DNA from: DATLXU01 sp035575515
Lineage (GTDB): Bacteria; Acidobacteriota; Blastocatellia; UBA7656
NCBI GenBank assembly: GCA_035575515.1
Contig: DATLXU010000138.1
Coordinates: 1 to 56,798 of the forward strand
Direction: 5' to 3'
Length of the DNA stretch: 56,798 bases
Part shown: piece after piece, positions 27,557-35,081 of the stretch
How the letters are laid out: every line of letters starts with the position of its first letter
Numbering within the stretch: the first letter of the stretch is position 1
Made by a program: the position numbers and the translations under genes
Notes under the pieces: model-generated
What the model saw: only the letters and a program-made list of their open reading frames with translations
Told to the model about the DNA's origin: nothing
Databases searched by the model: none

Positions 27557-27847
27557 TTACTGCCTTGCCTTGAGCGTTCCGCTTGTGGTCACAGTTTGTT
27601 CGATAGTCCGGCGGAGATTATCAGGGATTGCTCTGTTGAAGCAGTAGCGGCCTGAAAAACGCGTCAGCAGTCCTTCTTCGGCCAGGCGGTCGAGTTCTTT
27701 GCGGATCTCTTCTCTCCTAACGTGCTTAATTTCGTGCGCCACCTCTTCAACGCTCACTATGCGATAGGCGTGTTCTATACCGTAGGCCAAAATCACGAAT
27801 CTCAATTGTTCTGGCGCGATCTGACTGCTTGCAAATGTCGCTGCCAT
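27557..27847 (-). CDS. Small winged-helix protein, possible regulator
   Basis: This 96-residue protein is predicted to be a winged helix: VSVEEVAHEIKHVRREEIRKELDRLAEEGLLTRFSGRYCFN reads as helix 2, recognition helix and beta wing. It has no ligand domain and no metal site. It is divergent from the Rieske/pyruvate dehydrogenase operon across a 286-bp spacer, so it could regulate that operon; this is inference from position. The 27848-28133 spacer is AT-rich and contains only a weak TTG ORF, judged spurious. Confidence 0.6.
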   Translation of the reverse strand: MAATFASSQIAPEQLRFVILAYGIEHAYRIVSVEEVAHEIKHVRREEIRKELDRLAEEGLLTRFSGRYCFNRAIPDNLRRTIEQTVTTSGTLKARQ

Positions 27848-28133
27848 ACGCTGAGTCCTCCTGTCGTTGCGTTACGCGACCGATGATAAGTTGGATTTTC
27901 CGTTCTATTTCGCTTCCGAACCGCCGCTAACGAATAATATTAAGCCATTGCTACTTATTATTGACGTAATTCGCCCGCTCGTTTCGCAACTCACAGCTCT
28001 TTCAAAACTGTTGTTTCACCCTTTGCGCGAGGCAATCCAACTTGAAACACCGCGCGGCGAGTTGCTAAGATGGTCAGTCGCTCGCTACAACATTTATATG
28101 ACTATGCGCGCTGAGTTTGAATGAGGAATTGAA

Positions 28134-28448
28134 ATGGCAGAATACATCAAAGCAGCACGCACATCTGACCTGCAGCCCGGACAGGGCATCACAGTCGAAA
28201 TCAATGGCCAGCAGGTGGCTCTTTTCAACTGCAACGGTGAAATCGTCGCGCTCGACGGCACATGCCCGCACCGCGGCGGTCCCATCGGAGAAGGCTATGT
28301 TGATTGTCATAACCTGACGGTTCAATGCCCGTGGCACGGCTGGACTTTCAGCCTCACAAACGGCGTTTCGCCCGTCAATCCTATGGCTAAAGTTCAAAAA
28401 TTCGATGTCTTAGTTGAAAGCGACGAGATAAAAGTGGCGCTCGATTAG
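28134..28448 (+). CDS. Rieske-type [2Fe-2S] ferredoxin, NirD-like
   Basis: This 104-residue soluble Rieske protein ligates its cluster with CPHRGG (near residues 43-48) and CPWHGW (near 62-67), the Cys-X-His and Cys-X2-His pattern. It lacks a membrane anchor and signal. The fold resembles the small subunit of nitrite reductase and the ferredoxins of aromatic oxygenases. It is the first gene of the pyruvate dehydrogenase operon, 26 bp before lpdA, behind a GAGGAATTG ribosome site. A role as an electron acceptor or donor near the E3 flavoprotein is possible but unproven. Confidence 0.88.
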   Translation: MAEYIKAARTSDLQPGQGITVEINGQQVALFNCNGEIVALDGTCPHRGGPIGEGYVDCHNLTVQCPWHGWTFSLTNGVSPVNPMAKVQKFDVLVESDEIKVALD

Positions 28449-28474
28449 TCGAGTCGAAGGAGGCGTTAAGCGAA

Positions 28475-29881
28475 TTGAGCACAAACGAAGCATTTGACGT
28501 AACAATCATAGGCTCAGGTCCCGGCGGATATGTTGCAGCCGTTCGCGCCGGGCAACTGGGTCTCAAGACCGCGATCATTGAAAAAGATAAAAATCTCGGC
28601 GGCACATGCCTCCTGCGCGGCTGCATCCCAACGAAAGCCTTGCTTCACACCGCAGACCTGCTCGACGAATTCAAGCACGCCAAGAGCATGGGCGTCGTTG
28701 CGTCGAGCGTCGCTTTGGACTTCGACGCGGCGCAGAAGTTCAAAGGCAAAGTCGTTTTGAAAGGCGCGAAGGGCGTCGAGTTCCTGATGAAGAAGAACAA
28801 GGTTCAGGTCATCAAAGGAACCGCGCACATTGACGGGCCGGGCCGCATCACGGTCACTGGCGCAGACGGCGTAACTCAACAAGTTCAAACCAGAAACATC
28901 ATCATCGCAACTGGCTCGGTACCGCGCTCGCTGCCGAACCTGCCGATTGACGGCCAATACATAATCACAAGCGACGAGATTCTTGAACTGAAGGAAGTAC
29001 CGAAATCGCTCATCGTGCTTGGCGCGGGAGCCGTCGGCGTCGAGTTCGCCTCGATGTTCGCGCGCTTCGGCACCGATACGACAATCATCGAGTTACTGCC
29101 GCGACTCCTGCCAATCGAAGACGAAGAGATGGGCGCGGAGCTTGCCAAAGCATTCAAGAAGCAGGGCATCAAGGTTTTCACGAGCGCGAATTTCCAATCC
29201 GCCACAATCGAAGACGGCTTGGTAAAAGTCACGGCGAAAGTCGGCGAAGAGACGCGCGAGTTCACGGCTGAAAAATTCCTCGTCGCCGTAGGCCGCCGCG
29301 CTTACACCGACGGGCTTGGGCTTGAGAACACTCGCATCGAGCTTGAGCGCGGCTATATCAAAGTTGACGACCACATGCGAACCGCTGAGCCGAACGTCTA
29401 TGCGATTGGCGACGTGATCCCGACGCCCTGGCTCGCGCACGTGGCATCAGCCGAAGGTATTCTCGCCGTTGAAACCATCGCAGGAAAGAACCCGCGCCCA
29501 ATTAATTACGACCGCGTGCCGAGCTGCACCTACTGCCAGCCCGAAGTCGCAAGCGTGGGACTTACGGAAGCGAAAGCGCGCGAGCGCGGCTACGACGTTA
29601 AGGTCGGCAAATTCCAATTGCCGGTTCTGGCCAAAGCTCAGATAGTCGGCGCGAACGAGGGATTGGTGAAAGTCGTGAGCGACGCAAAGTATGATGAGGT
29701 GCTTGGGCTTCACATCATCGGGCCGCACGCGACCGAGATGATAGTAGAAGGCGGCGCGGCGCTTCAGATGGAAGCGACGGTCGAAGAGATGATAAACATG
29801 ATACACGCGCATCCGACCGTCTCCGAGGGCATTCACGAGGCATTTGAAGACGCGCACGGCATGGCGATACACGGAGCGTAA
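28475..29881 (+). CDS. lpdA: Dihydrolipoyl dehydrogenase (E3)
   Basis: This 468-residue flavoprotein reoxidises dihydrolipoyl-E2 using NAD+. It shows the FAD motif IIGSGPGGYVAA near residues 11-22, the redox disulfide GGTCLLRGCIPTK near 41-53, the NAD motif IVLGAGAVGVEFA near 183-195 and the C-terminal active-site HAHPTVSEGIHEA (His-Glu). The start is TTG at 28475 behind AGGAGG. The Leu-Leu-Arg between the two Cys differs from the common CLNxGC. Gene order (Rieske, E3, E1 alpha, E1 beta, E2) marks a dedicated pyruvate or 2-oxoacid dehydrogenase operon. Confidence 0.95.
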   Translation: MSTNEAFDVTIIGSGPGGYVAAVRAGQLGLKTAIIEKDKNLGGTCLLRGCIPTKALLHTADLLDEFKHAKSMGVVASSVALDFDAAQKFKGKVVLKGAKGVEFLMKKNKVQVIKGTAHIDGPGRITVTGADGVTQQVQTRNIIIATGSVPRSLPNLPIDGQYIITSDEILELKEVPKSLIVLGAGAVGVEFASMFARFGTDTTIIELLPRLLPIEDEEMGAELAKAFKKQGIKVFTSANFQSATIEDGLVKVTAKVGEETREFTAEKFLVAVGRRAYTDGLGLENTRIELERGYIKVDDHMRTAEPNVYAIGDVIPTPWLAHVASAEGILAVETIAGKNPRPINYDRVPSCTYCQPEVASVGLTEAKARERGYDVKVGKFQLPVLAKAQIVGANEGLVKVVSDAKYDEVLGLHIIGPHATEMIVEGGAALQMEATVEEMINMIHAHPTVSEGIHEAFEDAHGMAIHGA

Positions 29882-29882
29882 T

Positions 29883-29959
29883 AGTCGTTAGTCATTTGTC
29901 CTTTATCAATCCAGGCAAAGGGCGAATGACTAAGGATCAATGACCAGTGACAGATGACT
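29883..29959. repeat. Heptamer inverted-repeat array, unit AGTCATT / AATGACT
   Basis: The left arm (29883-29910) has four heptamers of AGTCATT type. The right arm (29925-29959) has five of the complementary AATGACT type. The last unit, GATGACT, holds the pdhA start codon ATG (29954) and the second codon ACT. Confidence 0.9.
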
Positions 29960-30949
29960 AAAGAGCAACAACTCGAACTGCTTTACTTCATGCGATTGAC
30001 GCGGGCGATTGAAGACCGGCTCGACAATCTCCTGAAGCAGGGAAAGATTGTCGGCGGGCTGTTTCGCAGTCTCGGTCAGGAAGCCACGGCGGTCGGGTCG
30101 GCTTACGCGCTCGATAAAAACTATGGCGACATACTGTCGCCGCTCACGCGCGATATGGGCGCGATGATGGTGATGGGACTCAAGCCGCGCGAAGTCTTTT
30201 CATCGTACCTGTGGCGGGTAACGTCTCCGAATCGAGGACGCGACCAGAACATTCACATCACGGACCTCAAGCGCGGGTTCATCGGGACTATCAGCCCGCT
30301 CGGCACGCTCGTCGCCGTGATGAACGGCGTAGTGCTCGCGGGTCGGATGCAAAAGAAGAAGATGGTCGGGATGGTTTACGTTGGCGACGGCGCAACTAGC
30401 ACAGGAGTTTTTCATGAAGCGGCGAACTTCGCAGCGGTTCAAAATCTGCCGCTCGTCATCATCGCAGAGCATAACGGCTATGCTTATTCGACTCCAACAT
30501 CGAAGCAGATGCGCGTGTTGAATCTGGCGGAGCGGGCGAAGGCTTACGGGATGCCGACCGAGATAGTCGACGGCAACGACGTGATGGCGGTTTACGGCGC
30601 GGCTCGCCGCGCGGTTGACCGGGCGCGCGATGGCGGCGGCCCGACTATGATTGAAGCGAAGACTTTCCGCATGCGAGGCCACGCGGCGCACGACAATCAG
30701 TCTTATGTTGCGAAGGAGTTGCTTGAGCAATGGCGCAAGCGCGACCCGATTGATCATTTTGAAAGAGAGCTTCTCGAAAAGCACGTAGCGACGGCAGCCG
30801 ACATTGAAGAGGTGAAGCGCAGAGTCGAATCGCTGGTTGATGAAGAACTGGCGTGGGCTGAAAGCCAGCCGCCGCCGCGACCCGAAGCCGCTCTCGGCGG
30901 CGTGTACGGCGATGACGAAAAGCCTGCGGCGATTGGAGCAGGGAAATAA
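29954..30949 (+). CDS. pdhA: Pyruvate (2-oxoacid) dehydrogenase E1 component, alpha subunit
   Basis: This 331-residue thiamine diphosphate enzyme subunit has the TPP motif GDGATSTGVFHEAANFAAV near residues 143-161, ending in EHNGYA. A phosphorylation-loop-like segment follows (TFRMRGHAAHDN). It decarboxylates pyruvate and passes the acyl group to the lipoyl arm of E2, together with PdhB. The start codon and first codons lie in the last heptamer of a repeat array, so the translation start is directly exposed to repeat variation. No consensus Shine-Dalgarno sequence is apparent; the repeat (AGTGACAG) occupies its place. Confidence 0.93.
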   Translation: MTKEQQLELLYFMRLTRAIEDRLDNLLKQGKIVGGLFRSLGQEATAVGSAYALDKNYGDILSPLTRDMGAMMVMGLKPREVFSSYLWRVTSPNRGRDQNIHITDLKRGFIGTISPLGTLVAVMNGVVLAGRMQKKKMVGMVYVGDGATSTGVFHEAANFAAVQNLPLVIIAEHNGYAYSTPTSKQMRVLNLAERAKAYGMPTEIVDGNDVMAVYGAARRAVDRARDGGGPTMIEAKTFRMRGHAAHDNQSYVAKELLEQWRKRDPIDHFERELLEKHVATAADIEEVKRRVESLVDEELAWAESQPPPRPEAALGGVYGDDEKPAAIGAGK

Positions 30950-30954
30950 AAGTT

Positions 30955-31206
30955 ATGGGGACACGGCAGATAATCATTGAAGTGCCGGAGAAAGTGCTAC
31001 TGGCTGAAAAGACTGACGAAGCGGCATTTGCTAATGAACTGCGATTGCTGGCGGCGATTAAATTGTATGAGCTTGGCCGCTTATCGTCGGGCAGAGCCGC
31101 CGAGCTTGCTGGTATGCCGCGCGTGGAGTTCCTGCTGACGCTTGGGCGTTACAAGGTTTTCCCCTTTGAAGCTGAACTGCGCGACTTAGAAAAGCAAATT
31201 GCCTGA
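30955..31206 (+). CDS. UPF0175-family antitoxin
   Basis: This 83-residue protein is typical of UPF0175: a beta-strand start (RQIIIEVPEKVL), then a helical LAAIKLYELGRLSSGRAAELAGMPRVEFLLTLGRYKVFPF. It is thought to bind and neutralise the adjacent DUF3368/PIN-like toxin and repress its own promoter. It begins 5 bp after the pdhA stop and overlaps the toxin start by 8 bp. The DNA is more AT-rich than the pdh genes, indicating an insertion into the operon. Without a functional toxin partner (next entry) its present role is unclear. Confidence 0.85.
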   Translation: MGTRQIIIEVPEKVLLAEKTDEAAFANELRLLAAIKLYELGRLSSGRAAELAGMPRVEFLLTLGRYKVFPFEAELRDLEKQIA

Positions 31207-31680
31207 AGCCATCTGCAACACATCACCTTTGCTGTATCTGTATCGCATAGGCGCGTTGGAGTGGCTTCCCAAGTTGTTCAATGAGATATGGTGTCCTAAT
31301 GCGGTTGCGCTTGAATTGTCGGCTGGGCGGCAAAAGGGTTATGACGTTCCGAACCCGAGCGAATATGATTGGATTAAAATTATTGAGCCAGCTTCGTTGC
31401 CGTCTGAATGGTTGGCATTGGAACCGGGTGCAGGAGAATCGCTGCAATGGCGCTTGCTCTGGGAAACCCAAACCATATAGTTTTACTGGATGATGCGTTG
31501 GCCAGGCACATCGCTCAGGCTGCCGGGTTAGAGGTATGGGGAACGCTCAGAATTTTGTTGGAAGCGAAATCGCAAGGCTTGATCGAATTTGTTGAGCCTT
31601 TTATCTCAAGGCTGGAAAGCGCAGGAATGTGGATTTCAAATGATATTCGACAGCGAGTGTTGAAGCTGGCAACCGAGTAA
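31199..31680 (+). pseudogene. DUF3368/PIN-like toxin, broken by a frameshift
   Basis: The first frame (TTG 31199 to about 31440) encodes CNTSPLLYLYRIGALEWLPKLF and ends GAGES. The second, one base off, continues AAMALALGNPNHIVLLDDALARHIAQAAGLEVWGTL and ends at 31680. Together they rebuild a full PIN-like fold (acidic residues in NTSP, GAGES and LLDDA). The simplest explanation is loss of one base after 31440. In the first frame, translation stops at 31480, losing the second half. A sequencing error remains possible. Confidence 0.85.
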
Positions 31681-31691
31681 GACGAATTCTT

Positions 31692-32672
31692 ATGGCTGCT
31701 ATAACATTACTCGAAGCAATCAGGCAGGGGATGTGGGAAGAGATGGAGCGCGATGAACGCGTCTTCATTCTCGGCGAAGACATCGGCGTCTATGGCGGCG
31801 CGTTCAAGATGACCGAAGGCTTTCTAGCGCGATTCGGCGAAGAGCGCGTCATTGACACTCCCATCTCTGAAAGCGCGATAGTCGGCGCGGCCTGCGGCGC
31901 AGCGATGATGGGACTCAGACCCATTGCCGAAATGCAGTTCATTGATTTCATCTCGTGCGCCTTCGACATCATAACGAACTACGCCGCGAAGAGCCGCTAT
32001 CGTCAGGACATCGGAATCCCCATCGTCGTGCGCGGCCCGTGCGGCGGCGGAGTTCACGGCGGCCCGTTCCATTCGCAAAACGTCGAATCATTCTTTCTCA
32101 ACACGCCCGGCCTCAAGATGGTCGAGCCTTCGACGCCTTACGACGCGAAGGGATTAATCAAAGCCGCCATCCGCGACGAAGACCCTGTGCTGTTTTTCGA
32201 GCACAAGCTGCTTTATCGCAACCCGAAGATAAAACAGGAAGTGCCCGAAGAAGATTACATCGTGCCGATTGGCAAGGCGGCCATTCGCCGCGAAGGCACA
32301 AGCCTTTCAATCATCACGTTCGGCGCGATGGTCTACACCGCGCTTGAAGCCGCCAGTCAGTTGGAGCAGGAAGGCATTGACGTTGAGGTTTTGGATTTGA
32401 GAACGCTGCTGCCGCTTGATCGAGAAGCTATTGCCGAGACGGTCAGGAAGACTAATAAAGTAATCATTCTGCACGAAGCGACGCGCACGGGCGGAATAGC
32501 CGGCGAAATCGCGGCTGTCATCAACGAAGACGCATTCGAATACCTCGACGGGCCGATTGTGCGAGTGACTTCGATAGACACGCCCGTGCCTTATGCGCCG
32601 CCTTTGGAAGAGTTCTTCTTGCCGCAGGTGGACGACGTGTTAAAAGCGGCTCGACGGCTTGCAGCATATTAA
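31692..32672 (+). CDS. pdhB: Pyruvate (2-oxoacid) dehydrogenase E1 component, beta subunit
   Basis: This 326-residue partner of PdhA completes the alpha2-beta2 E1 enzyme. It has the conserved FILGEDIGVYGGAFKMTEGF near residues 25-44, DTPISESAIVGAACGAAMMG (55-74), RGPCGGGVHGGPFHSQ and a C-terminal transketolase fold with VLDLRTLLPLD and RVTSIDTPVP. It starts 11 bp after the toxin remnant, so expression depends on read-through of the inserted TA module, unless that module supplies its own promoter. The E1 subunits are separated by about 740 bp where most operons have them adjacent. Confidence 0.94.
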   Translation: MAAITLLEAIRQGMWEEMERDERVFILGEDIGVYGGAFKMTEGFLARFGEERVIDTPISESAIVGAACGAAMMGLRPIAEMQFIDFISCAFDIITNYAAKSRYRQDIGIPIVVRGPCGGGVHGGPFHSQNVESFFLNTPGLKMVEPSTPYDAKGLIKAAIRDEDPVLFFEHKLLYRNPKIKQEVPEEDYIVPIGKAAIRREGTSLSIITFGAMVYTALEAASQLEQEGIDVEVLDLRTLLPLDREAIAETVRKTNKVIILHEATRTGGIAGEIAAVINEDAFEYLDGPIVRVTSIDTPVPYAPPLEEFFLPQVDDVLKAARRLAAY

Positions 32673-32673
32673 A

Positions 32674-32755
32674 CAGGGATCGGGAATCAAGGGCCGGTGG
32701 TCAGTTAACTGACCACAACCCTGATCCCTAACCACCGACCCCTGACCCCTGATAG
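32674..32755. repeat. Heptamer inverted-repeat array, unit CAGGGAT / CTGACCC
   Basis: The left arm runs from CAGGGAT (32674) to CAGTTAA (32708). The right arm has phased units CTGATCC, CTAACCA, CCGACCC, CTGACCC and CTGATAG (32721-32755). The units are more degenerate than elsewhere but keep the 7-bp phase. The last unit leads straight into the pdhC ribosome-binding site (TAGGAGAG). Confidence 0.85.
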
Positions 32756-32762
32756 GAGAGCT

Positions 32763-34184
32763 ATGGCTGAAGAAGTGAAAATGCCGCAGATGGGAGAGTC
32801 CATCGCGGAAGGAACAATCGTAAGGTGGCTCAAGAAGGTTGGCGATTCGGTCAAGCGGGACGAGCCGCTTTATGAAATTTCGACTGACAAGGTTGACGCT
32901 GAGATACCCGCTCCGGCGTCAGGGACTTTATCCGAGATACTAGTGCAAGAAGGGCAAACGGTCGCTGTCAACACGGTCGTTGCGATAATCAACGGCGGCG
33001 GCGCAAAGCCAGCTGAAGCCCCAAAAGCCGAAGCACCAAAAGCCGAAGCCCCGAAGCAGGAAGCAGCTCCGTCGCAGCCCCAAGCGCCGCCGGCTCCGCC
33101 TCAACAGCAGGCCGCGCCGCCTAAGCTTGCCGAACCGCCCGCGCCCAAAACTGCGCCTGCTCAACCGCAAGCGACTCAAAAGGTCGCGCCCTCAAAAGAG
33201 CCAGTCAGATCGTCGCCGCTCGTTCGCAAAATTGCCGAAGAGCACGGCGTTGATATTTCGCAGATCGAAGGCACAGGCATCGGCGGGCGCGTTACGAAGC
33301 AGGATATTTTGAGCTTCATCGAAAATCGCGGAGCCGCTCCGCAGGCCGCGCCCGCAGCGCAAGCGGCTGCCCCCCCGCAAGCGCCCGCACAGGCTGCCGC
33401 AGCCGCGCCTGCCGCGCCGCCTCGTCCGCCGCAGCCGCTTCAAGCGCCGCCGGTCGCTGAAGGCGAAATCGGTCCCGCGCCTTTTAGCGAAAGCGACCGC
33501 GTTGAGATTGAGCCTATGAGCATCATGCGCCGCCGCATCGCTGAGCGCATGGTCGAAAGCGTTCGCACTTCGCCGCACGTCTATTCGCTGATGGAAGTTG
33601 ATTACACAGAGACTGCGCGGCTGCGCGATCAACTCAAAGGCGAATACCTCGAACGCGACGGCGTGAAGCTCACCTTCATGCCGTTCCTCATCAAAGCTGT
33701 GATTGAAGGCATAAAGAAATGGCCGATCATCAACTCGTCGGTGTGGGGCGACCAGATAGTCTACAAGAAAGACATCAACATCGGCGTCGCCGTTGCGCTC
33801 GATTGGGGCTTGATAGTTCCGGTTATTCGCAACGCGGATGAGAAATCGCTTCTGGGACTTGCCCGCGCCGTGAATGATCTCGGCGACCGCGCGCGCACAA
33901 AGCGGCTCAAGCCAGACGAAGTCCAGGGCGGCACGTTCACGATAACCAATCCGGGAGTGTTCGGCGGATTAATCGGCCTGCCGATAATCAATCAGCCGCA
34001 GGTTGCAATTCTCGGTGTGGGCGGAATCAAGAAGCGTCCCGTCGTTATCAACGACGCAATTGCAATTCGCATGACGGGACTATTGAGCCTGAGCTTCGAT
34101 CATCGAGTGATTGATGGCGCGGTCGCCGATCAATTCCTCGCGACCGTGCGCGACGTGATCGAATCGGCGGACTATACAAGCTAG
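32763..34184 (+). CDS. pdhC: Dihydrolipoamide acyltransferase (E2)
   Basis: This 473-residue core of the complex has one lipoyl domain (1-78) with the lipoyl-lysine at 43 (STDKVDAE). A long Ala/Pro/Gln linker follows, then a peripheral subunit-binding domain near 148-190 (SSPLVRKIAEEHGVDISQIEGTG), a second Ala/Pro linker, and the catalytic domain to the end with FDHRVIDGAVADQF. It transfers the acyl group to CoA. The Ala/Pro/Gln linkers (EAPKAEAPKAEAPK type) are the flexible swinging arms. Its TAG stop is the first codon of the next heptamer array (34182-34184). Confidence 0.95.
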   Translation: MAEEVKMPQMGESIAEGTIVRWLKKVGDSVKRDEPLYEISTDKVDAEIPAPASGTLSEILVQEGQTVAVNTVVAIINGGGAKPAEAPKAEAPKAEAPKQEAAPSQPQAPPAPPQQQAAPPKLAEPPAPKTAPAQPQATQKVAPSKEPVRSSPLVRKIAEEHGVDISQIEGTGIGGRVTKQDILSFIENRGAAPQAAPAAQAAAPPQAPAQAAAAAPAAPPRPPQPLQAPPVAEGEIGPAPFSESDRVEIEPMSIMRRRIAERMVESVRTSPHVYSLMEVDYTETARLRDQLKGEYLERDGVKLTFMPFLIKAVIEGIKKWPIINSSVWGDQIVYKKDINIGVAVALDWGLIVPVIRNADEKSLLGLARAVNDLGDRARTKRLKPDEVQGGTFTITNPGVFGGLIGLPIINQPQVAILGVGGIKKRPVVINDAIAIRMTGLLSLSFDHRVIDGAVADQFLATVRDVIESADYTS

Positions 34185-34305
34185 CAGGCAGTAGGCCGCT
34201 AAGCAGTAGGCAGAAATAAAACGCGATGGCACTGAAACAAAAGCGTGAGGATGAAAACTCAAGCGCGCCGCTGCCTACTGCCTACCGCCTGCGGCCTACT
34301 GCCGC
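34182..34305. repeat. Heptamer inverted-repeat array, unit CAGTAGG, overlapping pdhC and lipB
   Basis: The left arm has units TAGCAGG, CAGTAGG, a one-base slip, then CAGTAGG and CAGAAAT (34182-34217). The right arm has five perfect-phase units CTGCCTA, CTGCCTA, CCGCCTG, CGGCCTA and CTGCCGC (34271-34305), inside the lipB reading frame. The unit is the same as at 9440-9535. The pdhC stop codon lies in the first unit. Confidence 0.92.
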
Positions 34306-34960
34306 GAAGCGTGTTTGCGAGGCCCGATGGCTTGGGCTGACTGCTTACGCCGACGGGCTGCGATTGCAGGAGCAGGCGGTTGAACAACTGCGCGCAGGCA
34401 CGGGCGCGGAACAGCTTCTTCTTCTTGAGCATCCACATGTCTTCACGCTAGGGCGAGGCGCGAGTGCGGCGCACATACTCGCGGGCAGAGAACAACTCAA
34501 CGAGCGTTCGGTCGAAGTCTTTGAGACGGGGCGCGGCGGCGATGTGACCTATCACGGGCCGGGCCAGCTCGTCGCTTATCCAATTGTAAATTTGAAACCC
34601 GACCGCTGCGATGTTCATCGTTACGTGCGCGACCTTGAAGAAGTCTTAATTCGCACGATTCGTGATTACGGAATCGAAGGCGAGCGCATCGCGGGATTGA
34701 CCGGCGTCTGGGTCGGCAATGAAAAGATTGCGGCAATCGGCGTGCGAATCGCACGATGGATCACCAGTCACGGAATCGCGCTCAACGTGAACACTGACCT
34801 GAGCTACTTTCGGATGATAGTGCCGTGCGGCATTACGGATAAGGGGGTCACTTCGATTTCGCGGCTCACGAGGCGCGAGGTTGATATTCGCGAAGTCGCC
34901 CGCGCATTTGCGCGCCATTTCGGTGAAGTGTTCGAGCGCGAAGTTACTTTGACGCTGTAG
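34226..34960 (+). CDS. lipB: Lipoyl(octanoyl) transferase
   Basis: This 244-residue protein moves octanoyl from acyl-carrier protein to the lipoyl-domain lysine. The family motifs RGGDVTYHGPGQLVAYPI (near residues 104-121), GVWVGNEKIAAIGVRI and the catalytic Cys in FRMIVPCGITDKGVTS are present. The first 33 residues are not part of the LipB fold; residues about 14-27 (APLPTAYRLRPTAA) are translated from the heptamer array. No other plausible start is visible before the conserved ARWLGLTAYADGL, so translation appears to run through the repeat. It is cotranscribed with pdhC, its substrate gene. Confidence 0.9.
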   Translation: MALKQKREDENSSAPLPTAYRLRPTAAKRVCEARWLGLTAYADGLRLQEQAVEQLRAGTGAEQLLLLEHPHVFTLGRGASAAHILAGREQLNERSVEVFETGRGGDVTYHGPGQLVAYPIVNLKPDRCDVHRYVRDLEEVLIRTIRDYGIEGERIAGLTGVWVGNEKIAAIGVRIARWITSHGIALNVNTDLSYFRMIVPCGITDKGVTSISRLTRREVDIREVARAFARHFGEVFEREVTLTL

Positions 34961-35081
34961 GGCTCTCGCTCACACGAAATCACAAAAACAAAAAAGCGGC
35001 GGCGCTTCTCTTGCGCTCAGGTTCGGTGTAATATCTTTCGCGTTCAATCGAAACTATCAAAAGCGAACAGAGGATATTGCA

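Noticed and set aside
27867..28124. 85-codon TTG-initiated frame in the spacer before the Rieske gene
   Set aside because: It has no ribosome site and no family match, its end overlaps the Rieske ribosome site, and the composition looks intergenic.
31436..31447. Programmed ribosomal frameshift at the toxin break
   Set aside because: No slippery heptanucleotide of the X XXY YYZ type and no clear downstream hairpin are present at the joint, so a mutation is more likely.
31408..31680. The second half of the DUF3368 toxin as a separate gene
   Set aside because: It starts mid-fold with no ribosome site and fits the first half exactly after restoring one base.
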